From Syntrophobacterales bacterium (lineage in GTDB: Bacteria > Desulfobacterota > Desulfobaccia > Desulfobaccales > 0-14-0-80-60-11): a stretch of 6,693 nucleotides of DNA. The stretch covers positions 1-6,693 of the forward strand of contig JALNYP010000124.1 of the NCBI GenBank assembly GCA_023229795.1. Reading direction: 5' to 3'. The stretch's first letter is position 1, and each line of letters begins with the position of its first letter. Positions 1 to 6,501 of this stretch are shown piece by piece. The notes beneath the pieces are model-generated. The model ran no database searches, was not told the origin of the DNA, and worked only from the letters and a program-made list of their open reading frames with translations. The position numbers and the translations under genes were made by a program.

Positions 1-1
1 C

Positions 2-376
2 CTACACCATCTGGCCGCCATGCGCCTTATGTCCGATCTTCATGATCTCGATCGGGCCATCGGCGACAAGAGCGGGGAGTGGTTTGTAAAGAAAGGGAAG
101 GAGCCGCGAGCCATCGCCAATTATGATGCCGCCGGGGAGAACTCACGAATCGACGCCTTTGACCCAACCATCTTTCTCTTTGACGCCTACCCGGGAGGCA
201 TCGGTTTTTCCGCCCTCCTCTACGAACAGCACCTGGATCTTCTCCATGGCGTCGGGCAGTTGCTGCGCAGTTGCCCCTGTTCCTACGGGTGTCCCTCCTG
301 TGTCGGCCCTACCCTGGATGTGGGGCCGACGGCCAAAGAAGTGGCCCTGTCCATCCTCGCTCAAATGGGAAATTAG
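2..376 (+). CDS. C-terminal fragment of a DEAD/DEAH-box helicase with MZB (DUF1998) zinc domain, MrfA/YprA/Hrq1 type
   Basis: The reading frame is already open at base 2 and ends with TAG at 374-376. Only the last 124 residues are here; the start and helicase core lie left of the window. The fragment has the DUF1998/MZB hallmarks: an aspartate-tyrosine-proline-glycine-glycine segment (DAYPGGIGF, fragment residues 61-69), then a cysteine cluster (C91, C93, C97, C100 in CPCSYGCPSC) followed by VGP. In the MrfA/YprA/Hrq1 group, superfamily 2 helicases that act in DNA repair such as mitomycin-type lesion processing, this C-terminal domain binds zinc through four cysteines. The first ATG in view (base 20) is internal, because the residues before it fit the same domain. 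The gene converges with the malic enzyme, with 18 bases between stops and no clear terminator. The family call is firm; the exact subfamily cannot be set without the helicase core. Confidence 0.85.
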   Translation, partial: LHHLAAMRLMSDLHDLDRAIGDKSGEWFVKKGKEPRAIANYDAAGENSRIDAFDPTIFLFDAYPGGIGFSALLYEQHLDLLHGVGQLLRSCPCSYGCPSCVGPTLDVGPTAKEVALSILAQMGN

Positions 377-394
377 GGGACGATAGTGGACTCT

Positions 395-2092
395 TCAATA
401 AACCGGATATTCCGGCTTCCACTGCAGCCGGGCGACGCGCCGGCGGAGTTCGTCCTCGCAAGCCCGCGGAGCCACGCCGTCCTTGACGGCCTGCATGCCA
501 ACGGCCACGGCGATCTTTGCCGCAACCTCTCGTACATCTTTGAGGGCAGGAAGCAGTGAACCGTTGGGGTCCTTGATGGCCGGGGAATTTTTCCCGAGTT
601 CCTGGGCAGCGGCGATCATCATGACGTCTGTTATGCGCGTGGCCTGGCAGGCGGACAGGGCCAGGCCGATGGCCGGGAAAATGTAGACGTTGTTGCACTG
701 GGCGATGGGGATTTCCCGTCCGTTGCATTCGACAGGGGCGAAGGGCGAACCGCTTGCAACCAGCGCTCGGCCGTCGGTCCAGCGCATGAGGTCCTCTGCC
801 TTCGCCTCGGAGTTGCTGGTGGGATTCGACAGCGGGAAGACGATGGGGCGGTCCACGTTGGCGGCCATGGCGCGGACTATGGATTCGCTGAAAGCGCCGG
901 TTACGGTGGACAGGCCGATGAGCACGGTGGCGTTGGTCTGGCCGATGACATCGGCCAGACCAATGGTGCCGTTCATTGTCTTGGGCCAGCCGGAGACCTT
1001 GTCCCATGACTGGGCGTAGACGACCTGTTCGGGAACGAGATCCTTGCGGTTGCTGTGCAGCAGGCCGTCCCTGTCGATGATGAAGAAGCGGGCTCTTGCC
1101 TCGGCCTCGCTCAGACCGCGCTCTACCAGCGCCACTCGCAGGTAGTCTGCCACGCCAATGCCCGCCGAACCGGCACCGAGAAAGACAATCTGCTGGTCCT
1201 TAAACGACTGGCCGGTAACATTGATCGCGCCTATGATCGCGCCGAGCACGACGGCGGCGGTGCCCTGGATGTCATCATTGAAGGTCAGCAATTTGTCCCG
1301 GTACTTTTGCAGGAGGGGGCGTGCGTGCGGTGTGGCGAAATCCTCCCACTGCAGGCACGCCGAGGGCAGGTCGGCCTTTACGGCCTCCACGAACCGGTCG
1401 ATGAAACTGTAGTATTTGTCGCCCGTGATGCGTTCGTGGCGCCAACCCATGTACATGGGATCGTTGAGGAGCTCCTGGTTGTTGGTGCCGACATCGATGA
1501 TGATGGGAAGGGTGCGGCTGGGATGGATACCGCCGATGAGCGTGTAGAGCGAGAGCTTGCCAATGGGGATGCCCATGCCGCCGACTCCCTGGTCGCCGAT
1601 GCCTAGGATGCGCTCGCCGTCCGTGACGACGATTACATCCACATCGCGGTGCGGCCGGTTGGCGAGCATCTGGCGGATGCGGTCGCGGTTGGGGTAGGCG
1701 ATGAACAGTCCCCGCGGCCGGCGGTAGATGTGGCTGAAGCGCTGGCAGCCCAGGCCGACCGTCGGGGTGTAGACGATGGGCAACATCTCCTCGATGTGCT
1801 CGGAGAGGAGCCGGTAGAAAAGCACCTCGTTTGTATCCTGGAGCTGGCGCAGGTTGATATGCTTATGGAGGTCGGTCTCCATGTCCTGAAAAGCGTCGTA
1901 GGTCCGCACCAACTGTTCCTGAATCGAATCAACATGCGGTGGCAGGAGGCCACGCAGGCCCAGCTTGTCACGCTCCTTCTCGGTGAAGGCCGTTCCCTTA
2001 TTATATAGCGGGTCGTCGAGAAGCTCATGGCCGCGGAGGTTGGCGGGAAGAGTGTGTACGGGTGTGTCGGTATTCATAATAGTTATTGCCAT
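395..2092 (-). CDS. maeA: NAD-dependent malic enzyme (malate dehydrogenase, oxaloacetate-decarboxylating)
   Basis: Catalyses oxidative decarboxylation of L-malate to pyruvate and CO2 with NAD+, a cytoplasmic link between the C4 acids and pyruvate. The 565-residue protein matches the length of E. coli MaeA and aligns with it throughout from memory. Visible landmarks are the NKGTAF segment (31-36), the YTPTVG motif with the catalytic tyrosine (Y108), the GIGDQGVGGMGIPIGKL stretch with the catalytic lysine (K179), metal ligands E250-D251 and D274 in FNDDIQGTAAV, and the Rossmann motif GAGSAGIG (306-313). D340 at the end of the second Rossmann strand fits NAD rather than NADP. LSNPTS (421-426) and CNNVYIFPAIGLA complete the active site. 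The start is uncertain. An in-frame TAA lies just before this ATG, and the only good ribosome site (AAGGAG, plus-strand 2114-2119) is about 21 bases away. A second ATG at 2077 is equally possible and gives 560 residues. Nothing looks truncated. Confidence 0.95.
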   Translation of the reverse strand: MAITIMNTDTPVHTLPANLRGHELLDDPLYNKGTAFTEKERDKLGLRGLLPPHVDSIQEQLVRTYDAFQDMETDLHKHINLRQLQDTNEVLFYRLLSEHIEEMLPIVYTPTVGLGCQRFSHIYRRPRGLFIAYPNRDRIRQMLANRPHRDVDVIVVTDGERILGIGDQGVGGMGIPIGKLSLYTLIGGIHPSRTLPIIIDVGTNNQELLNDPMYMGWRHERITGDKYYSFIDRFVEAVKADLPSACLQWEDFATPHARPLLQKYRDKLLTFNDDIQGTAAVVLGAIIGAINVTGQSFKDQQIVFLGAGSAGIGVADYLRVALVERGLSEAEARARFFIIDRDGLLHSNRKDLVPEQVVYAQSWDKVSGWPKTMNGTIGLADVIGQTNATVLIGLSTVTGAFSESIVRAMAANVDRPIVFPLSNPTSNSEAKAEDLMRWTDGRALVASGSPFAPVECNGREIPIAQCNNVYIFPAIGLALSACQATRITDVMMIAAAQELGKNSPAIKDPNGSLLPALKDVREVAAKIAVAVGMQAVKDGVAPRACEDELRRRVARLQWKPEYPVY

Positions 2093-2195
2093 TTATCGAA
2101 GTATAGGGCTGTTCTCCTTTAGACTCATGAGTTTTTTGGGCTCGCAAGAGAAAATGGTTGCGCCCCCGCCAGAGCCATACGCGAATGTCATCTTT

Positions 2196-2639
2196 TTATT
2201 TAGCCTTTTCAAAGGCTTCCCTGATGGTTTCGACGCGCTTACGGTTGACGCCGAAATCGGAGTAGCCCAGACGGGAGGCGGAACGGATCTGGATGTTCTT
2301 GTCGGCGCCGTCAAAGGCAAATTCCACGTCATCGACGAAACGGAAAACCCGGGATGCGAACTCGGCATGGATGTAGTCCGGCGTGGCCGTTACTACCTTA
2401 ACTCTGGGCATGGATCCAAGCAACTTCAGCAGGCGCTCGGAGGCCTCAAGCGGGGTTCCCTGATAGGACAGGGGACGGATAGCATGTCTTGGATCCGTGC
2501 TTTGGGAAGAGACACAGTTGGGGCGATCCGGGCAGGGACGGAGGCGTCCGTTTTGAGCACCCGAATCAGCCGACCGGGTACCGGTGCAGGCACAAAGAAA
2601 AAAAAGACTGAAAAAGGCAAGGCCGATAGTTCCTTTCAT
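2196..2639 (-). CDS. DUF1499 family lipoprotein
   Basis: A 147-residue protein with a lipoprotein signal peptide: K2, a hydrophobic run (residues 5-17) and a lipobox LCAC with the predicted lipidated cysteine C18. A short linker follows, then the DUF1499 domain: CPDRPNCVSSQ (36-46), an FVDDVEF segment (101-107) and the conserved C-terminal IRSASRLGYSDFGVNRKRVE (118-137). The domain has no biochemical function that I know of. The protein is probably anchored in the periplasmic face of the inner or outer membrane. The ATG at 2639 is chosen over the one at 2654 because GGGAGG lies seven bases before it, while the 2654 ATG overlaps that site. The gene overlaps the stop of the upstream HD-GYP gene as ATGA, so the pair is probably translated together. 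That suggests, without proving, a shared envelope or signalling role. Confidence 0.9.
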   Translation of the reverse strand: MKGTIGLAFFSLFFLCACTGTRSADSGAQNGRLRPCPDRPNCVSSQSTDPRHAIRPLSYQGTPLEASERLLKLLGSMPRVKVVTATPDYIHAEFASRVFRFVDDVEFAFDGADKNIQIRSASRLGYSDFGVNRKRVETIREAFEKAK

Positions 2640-4048
2640 TGTCCATCCTCCCATAATTTTGACAGCATAGATCGAATAAAGACATCCGCCAGCTCCGGGT
2701 CGAAGATCTTTCCCGTCTCCGCCTCGAAATAGGCCAGTATTTCATTCTGGCCCAACCCCTTCCGGTAGGGCCTGTCTTCCCGCAGGGCGTCGTAGACATC
2801 GGCAATGGTAAGAATCCGTGCCATGAAGGGAATGTTTTCCCCTTTGAGACCTTCCGGATAACCCCCGCCGTCCCAGTGCTCGTGATGATACAGGATGGCC
2901 GGACGCACTCCCTCATAGGCCGGGATGTCGGCAATGATGTCCGCCCCCGTTTGGGGGTGTTGTTTGGCTAAGTCGTATTCCTCCTCCGATAAACATCCCT
3001 CTTTATCCAGGATTCGCCCCGGAACGGCGATCTTTCCGATGTCATGGAGGACAGCGGCAATCTTGAGCTCTTTGCTCGTTTTTTCGTCCATATGCAATGC
3101 CACGGCCAGCTGTGCCGCATAATCGGTGACCCGTTCGCTGTGGCCTGCCGTCCAATGTGATTTCGCATCGACGGAACGGGTCAGGGCCAGCAGGGTCCCC
3201 AGCAGGAGTTCCTCCCGTTCCCTGATGTCGGTCCTGACCCTGGCGACCAGCGAATTCAGTGCTTCGGCAAGGGCGCCGATCTCATTCTTCTCCCGGGTAT
3301 GAAACACTCGGTCAAAGTCCCCGGCCGCCATAGCCTCGGCCTCCCGGGAGAGGGAGATGATCGGCCTCGCCAGGAAGGCGCTGAAAAAATGACCCAGGAG
3401 GTGGGATACCAGGAGGAGCAGCAAACCGAAGGCCATAATTTTGTAAACATTCCGGTTGAAAAGCGTCACAATTCCCAGGCGATTGACTTGCAGATTGAGG
3501 ACATAGCGATGACGATCCCCCGGCCGGGTGATATCGCTCATAAAGGTAATCGTATCCTGCCTGCCCCAGAAAACATCGTGGGCTTTCAAAATGGTTTTCG
3601 TGTACAGACACCTTTGCAATTCCGAGACGAGCCCGGAGTCATCGACGTCCCGGGTGCGGAAGACATTGTCCGTATCCACATAGATCTCCCGCCATTTTTC
3701 TCCGGCCCCGCCCTGAACGTAAAGATTGAATCTGGAAAGGGTATAGAGTCTTAAAAATAAGTTCTTCGCAACGCGGATTGTATCCTGAATATCCTCCCGT
3801 TGCACATTGACAAGAGACATTAGCCTGTCTCCCCCTCCGGGCGGCGTCATAGCCCGGAGGCGCTCCTCCATGATCCTTCCCGAGAAGGAGACAAAATCTC
3901 TGGTGAAAGTCATGGTCAGGGTAATGAAGGTCAAATAGCCGATCAGGAGACCGAAAACGGTAAAGGCGATAGTCATGCGCCGGCCGAGGGACGGTTTCCA
4001 GAAGGTCAGCAGACCGGCTATGAAACTTGAAACCCTCTTGTTGTTCAT
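2636..4048 (-). CDS. Membrane-anchored HAMP / HD-GYP domain protein, probable cyclic-di-GMP phosphodiesterase
   Basis: A 470-residue signalling protein. Domains in order: a short cytoplasmic N-terminus, a membrane helix (about 25-47), an extracytoplasmic sensor region of about 155 residues (48-202) that I do not recognise, a second membrane helix (about 203-224), a HAMP linker (about 225-275, with NEIGAL near its end), and a C-terminal HD-GYP domain (about 285-465). The HD-GYP core looks intact: H303 in HSERV, H335-D336 in HDIGK, H364, H388-H389 in HHE, the GYP triplet at 396-398, and D417 in IADVYDAL. Domains of this kind hydrolyse cyclic-di-GMP (to pGpG or GMP), so the protein probably couples an envelope signal to lower cyclic-di-GMP. 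The ATG at 4048 is chosen because AAAGG lies seven bases upstream; the longer frame would start with TTG at 4132 and has no such site. The DUF1499 lipoprotein follows with an ATGA overlap. Confidence 0.92.
   Translation of the reverse strand: MNNKRVSSFIAGLLTFWKPSLGRRMTIAFTVFGLLIGYLTFITLTMTFTRDFVSFSGRIMEERLRAMTPPGGGDRLMSLVNVQREDIQDTIRVAKNLFLRLYTLSRFNLYVQGGAGEKWREIYVDTDNVFRTRDVDDSGLVSELQRCLYTKTILKAHDVFWGRQDTITFMSDITRPGDRHRYVLNLQVNRLGIVTLFNRNVYKIMAFGLLLLLVSHLLGHFFSAFLARPIISLSREAEAMAAGDFDRVFHTREKNEIGALAEALNSLVARVRTDIREREELLLGTLLALTRSVDAKSHWTAGHSERVTDYAAQLAVALHMDEKTSKELKIAAVLHDIGKIAVPGRILDKEGCLSEEEYDLAKQHPQTGADIIADIPAYEGVRPAILYHHEHWDGGGYPEGLKGENIPFMARILTIADVYDALREDRPYRKGLGQNEILAYFEAETGKIFDPELADVFIRSMLSKLWEDGQ
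2647..2652 (-). promoter_or_regulatory. Ribosome binding site deciding the DUF1499 start
   Basis: The minus strand reads GGGAGG, followed by seven bases and the ATG at 2639. The site lies inside the last codons of the HD-GYP gene, as is usual for a coupled ATGA junction. It rules against the ATG at 2654, which it overlaps. Confidence 0.75.
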
Positions 4049-4103
4049 AAGGATGCCTTTACTTTCCGGGATAGGTTTTATGATGGGAAAATGATCGCCT
4101 AAA

Positions 4104-4132
4104 CTCGTAAAGAAAGGATCGCTAAAAGTCAA
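4104..4132 (-). promoter_or_regulatory. Weak candidate promoter for the HD-GYP / DUF1499 pair
   Basis: The minus strand carries TTGACT (4127-4132), 17 bases, then TACGAG (4104-4109), about 55 bases before the HD-GYP start. The -35 is good but the -10 is poor. The gap 4049-4244 is otherwise AT-rich, especially 4200-4232, and I see no convincing terminator after the TrpD-like gene. An independent promoter here is plausible, and read-through from upstream is not excluded. Confidence 0.25.
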
Positions 4133-4244
4133 CCTCGAAAAAGGACGGCCCGGGTTATTAATCCCGTTGAGGTGGCTTGCTTCATCGTTCCGTAGGACTT
4201 TATATTAGCTGATAATAATTACATAATTGTCCTTTTGAGAGGAT

Positions 4245-5372
4245 TCAAAACAGATTTCCAGGGATGCCCGCCGCAACCGCAAGCTCTGAGAACCTGTCCA
4301 GGCCCTGGACGGGGTGACGATTCTGAAGGCCCACCCAGGCAGAGAGCTTTTGCAGGGGTCGGGCCGAGGCGATTTCCTCCCGGGCCATCTGCACGCCCCG
4401 GCCCAGGGAATCGGCCTTTCCCGCTGCCCACAGGATGACCCCGGCGTTGAGTCCCACTATATCCATGCGGGCTTGCCTGCCCCTGCCCGCCAGGACCCGC
4501 ACGGCCGCGACGGCTTCATCCCGGACCTCTGCCATGGGGATGATTTCATTGTAACTTCCCCGGGAGATCCCCACGTCCTCCGGTTCGATCTCAATGAATT
4601 CGCGGCCTCCTTTTCCATCAAGGATTCCCAGCCGCGAGGGGCCGAGGGTGGACAGTTCGTCCATGCCCCGTTCCCGGTCTGCCGCCCAGCCGTGAAAGAG
4701 AATCGCCTTCCGGTAACCGATCCTTGCCATTACCTCCAGGATCGGCTCGATCTGCTCCGGTGCGCCGACGCCCCTTACGCCGATGGCGGGGAGGGCGGGA
4801 TTGGCAAGGGAGGCGGCGATGTTGAAGGTGGTGCCGATGCGAAGCTGAGAAAGTATCCGCCCCAGACCGCCGGGGTGGACTTCGGGGCTCATGCCGTTGA
4901 AGAGGCCGATGCCGCAGGTCTCGATGGATTGGCATACCACATCGACGCTGCATTCCACATCGACACCCAAGGCTTCACAAAGATCCACCGTACCGCAGCG
5001 GGAGGTGATGGCCCGGGCGCCGTGACGGGCCATGGATACCCCGAGGCTTGCCGCCACAATGGCGGCCAGGGTGCTGATGTTGAAGGTCTTCAGGGAATCC
5101 ATGCCTGTTCCGCAGTTCTCGACAATCTCGCGGCCGGAAACCGTCACCCGGCGGGTGTCATGTTCATAAATAGACTCAAAGCAGCCGACGATCTCATCGG
5201 CCGTCTCGCCCTTTATCCGCAGGGCCGCCAGGAAGGCCCCGCAGGCGAGATCCGGTTGTTCTCCCGCCAGGACGCGGCGGAACATCTCCCGGGAGTCATC
5301 ACGGCTCAAATTTTCCCCCGCCATTACTGCCGTGACGGTGGCGGCGAATTCTTTCAGCTCTCTTTCTTCCAT
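4245..5372 (-). CDS. Divergent anthranilate phosphoribosyltransferase (TrpD)-like protein, probably not a tryptophan enzyme
   Basis: A 375-residue member of the TrpD / class III nucleoside phosphorylase fold: a small helical N-terminal domain (about 1-75) and an alpha/beta domain carrying the phosphoribosyl site. Matches to TrpD include CGTGMDSLKTFNIST (87-101), RHGARAITSRCGTVDLCEALG (116-136), HPGGLGRIL (166-174), IGTTFNIAASLANPA (179-193) and the metal-binding DE pair D238-E239 in GMDEL. Differences matter. The GTGGD phosphate loop reads GTGMD. The KHGN motif reads RHGA, so the asparagine that contacts anthranilate (N109 in Sulfolobus TrpD) is A119. The arginine near VR..LG (R164 there) has no counterpart at the aligned site. 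GPLTNP reads ASLANP. No other trp genes are nearby. It follows the dehydrogenase by 22 bases under the same cobalamin riboswitch. A PRPP-using transferase with another acceptor fits best; the substrate is unknown. The ATG at 5372 is preferred to GTG 5390 and ATG 5378 because AAAGGAG is correctly spaced only for it. Confidence 0.85.
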   Translation of the reverse strand: MEERELKEFAATVTAVMAGENLSRDDSREMFRRVLAGEQPDLACGAFLAALRIKGETADEIVGCFESIYEHDTRRVTVSGREIVENCGTGMDSLKTFNISTLAAIVAASLGVSMARHGARAITSRCGTVDLCEALGVDVECSVDVVCQSIETCGIGLFNGMSPEVHPGGLGRILSQLRIGTTFNIAASLANPALPAIGVRGVGAPEQIEPILEVMARIGYRKAILFHGWAADRERGMDELSTLGPSRLGILDGKGGREFIEIEPEDVGISRGSYNEIIPMAEVRDEAVAAVRVLAGRGRQARMDIVGLNAGVILWAAGKADSLGRGVQMAREEIASARPLQKLSAWVGLQNRHPVQGLDRFSELAVAAGIPGNLF

Positions 5373-5380
5373 AGTCATTA

Positions 5381-5387
5381 CTCCTTT
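5381..5387 (-). promoter_or_regulatory. Ribosome binding site deciding the TrpD-like start
   Basis: The minus strand reads AAAGGAG, with eight bases to the ATG at 5372. The alternative ATG at 5378 would be only two bases away, and the GTG at 5390 lies upstream of the site, so both are poorer starts. Confidence 0.75.
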
Positions 5388-5394
5388 CACGTTA

Positions 5395-6414
5395 TTAAAA
5401 GCTTGTGATGATTACTTTTTTCGCCCGCCGTTCCTCAAGAAGTCCCACTCCGTCCATCACTTTTTCAAGGGAGATGGTAACGGGGCGGAGGAAGGAGACG
5501 TCCACAACCTGACGGGACAGCATTCCCAGGGCGTCGGCGAAATCGATGCGGTTACAGCCGTAGGAACCGGCCAGGACCAGTTCGCCATAGTGGAGACAGT
5601 TCATGGCAATCTCTCTTTTTCCTGCCCCTTCCATGCCTGAAAAGACGGATACCCCTCCCCCCGGGGCCATCGCCTCCCAGAAGGGCCAGTCGAGGCCGCC
5701 GGGACAGGCCGGGATGAGCAACCGGAGAGAAGCGGCAAGGCCTATTTTCAGAAGTATTTCGGGAAGCTCCATAGTTGTCGATGGCAGTTTTTCCACCCCT
5801 GGCGGAATCTCGCCGCCGAGTCTGGCCGGATCGCTGTCGGCAATGAGGACTCGCTGCCAGCCTGAGGAGACGAGGAGGGCCGCAAAGAGGCAGCCCACGG
5901 CCCCGGCCCCGACGACCAAGGCATTGTCCCGCCTAACGCCGGGAAATTTCCGGAGCGCCGACAGGCAGCAGGCCAGGGGTTCCGCCAGGACGGCGACCAA
6001 ATGGTCCATCTCCGGTGGATAGTGAAGAAGGGAGGAAAGCTCCTCCCGGTCAAAGGGGACGATGGTCCGGAAGAGACCGTCCCGGTTGAACCCGAAAATG
6101 CTCAGCGACGGGCACCGTGCCGTTTGCCCCTGCCGACAGGCCGGACAGATCCCGCAGCAATGGCCGGGATAGACGGCGACCATCGTTCCCGGGGGCAGGG
6201 CGGGAGCGTCGCTGGCAATGACCTCGCCCACCCCTTCGTGGCCGGGAATGCGGGGCAGGACGAGATCCCGGTGGCCCTGGCGGATCATCTTGATATCGGT
6301 GCGGCAGAGGGCCGCCGCCCGCATGGCGACCAGGACGCCACGGGGCGGCAGTTCCGGCCGGTCCGTTTCGATGACGTCCAACATATTGATACCTCGTAGT
6401 AAAACCTGCTTCAT
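5395..6414 (-). CDS. Zinc-dependent medium-chain dehydrogenase (MDR; threonine/sorbitol dehydrogenase-like)
   Basis: A 339-residue cytoplasmic oxidoreductase, full length for the family. The N-terminal GroES-like domain has the catalytic zinc ligands C37 (in LCRTD), H59-E60 (in PGHEGVGEV) and probably E145 (in AEPLACC). The structural-zinc lobe holds C87, C90, C93 and C101 with the usual 2-2-7 spacing. The Rossmann domain has GAGAVG (169-174), and D193 at the end of the second strand favours NAD(H). Such enzymes oxidise secondary alcohols, polyols or L-threonine, or run in reverse; the substrate cannot be read here. It is the first gene after a cobalamin riboswitch and terminator and sits 22 bases before the TrpD-like gene, so the two form an operon. 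The ATG at 6414 follows AAGGAA (6421-6426) by six bases; the longer frame starts with TTG at 6432 inside the terminator tail and has no ribosome site. Confidence 0.92.
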   Translation of the reverse strand: MKQVLLRGINMLDVIETDRPELPPRGVLVAMRAAALCRTDIKMIRQGHRDLVLPRIPGHEGVGEVIASDAPALPPGTMVAVYPGHCCGICPACRQGQTARCPSLSIFGFNRDGLFRTIVPFDREELSSLLHYPPEMDHLVAVLAEPLACCLSALRKFPGVRRDNALVVGAGAVGCLFAALLVSSGWQRVLIADSDPARLGGEIPPGVEKLPSTTMELPEILLKIGLAASLRLLIPACPGGLDWPFWEAMAPGGGVSVFSGMEGAGKREIAMNCLHYGELVLAGSYGCNRIDFADALGMLSRQVVDVSFLRPVTISLEKVMDGVGLLEERRAKKVIITSF

Positions 6415-6434
6415 TCTCTCTTCCTTCCGCAAAT

Positions 6435-6479
6435 AAAAAAGCCGCCGGGAACATGAAAATCTTCATATTCCCGGCGGCT
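6435..6479 (-). terminator. Strong intrinsic terminator between the cobalamin riboswitch and the dehydrogenase gene
   Basis: On the minus strand a hairpin with arms AGCCGCCGGGAA and TTCCCGGCGGCT is extended, after one mismatch, by an ATGAA-like inner stem with a four-base loop. It is followed directly by six Ts. The stem totals 12 plus 5 base pairs. It lies about 20 bases before the dehydrogenase start and about 22 bases after the riboswitch core, so it is the expected expression platform. Cobalamin binding would favour this hairpin and cut off transcription. Confidence 0.92.
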
Positions 6480-6501
6480 CTGGGCGTTGCCGCTTTTGCA
6501 T

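Noticed and set aside
403..415. Inverted repeat CCGGATATTCCGG near the convergent gene ends, considered as a terminator.
   Set aside because: The stem is only five pairs, lies inside the malic enzyme coding region and has no run of Ts after it.
309..1007. A 232-codon minus-strand frame overlapping the helicase end and the malic enzyme C-terminus.
   Set aside because: The translation is arginine/histidine/proline rich, as expected of an off-frame reading of GC-rich DNA, and the malic enzyme frame explains the region.
2118..2147. Promoter-like pair TTGCGA / TCTAAA (18-base spacing) before the malic enzyme.
   Set aside because: Both boxes are weak, and the -10 overlaps the only good ribosome site, which would leave that site out of the transcript.
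1055..2732. Open frames of 119-255 codons on the plus strand opposite the malic enzyme and the DUF1499 gene.
   Set aside because: They mirror strongly conserved minus-strand proteins and their translations show no motif.
4200..4244. Short repeats (TATTA...TAATA and TCCT...AGGA) after the TrpD-like stop, considered as an operon terminator.
   Set aside because: The stems are four or five pairs, AT-rich or broken, with no T run in the right place.
4245..5372. Annotation as trpD of a tryptophan operon.
   Set aside because: Key anthranilate-binding residues are changed, no other trp gene is present, and the leader is a cobalamin riboswitch rather than a trp attenuator.
4314..5408. A 364-codon open frame on the plus strand opposite the TrpD-like gene.
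   Set aside because: It lies antisense to a protein with clear family motifs, shows no recognisable domain itself, and long antisense frames are common in GC-rich coding DNA.
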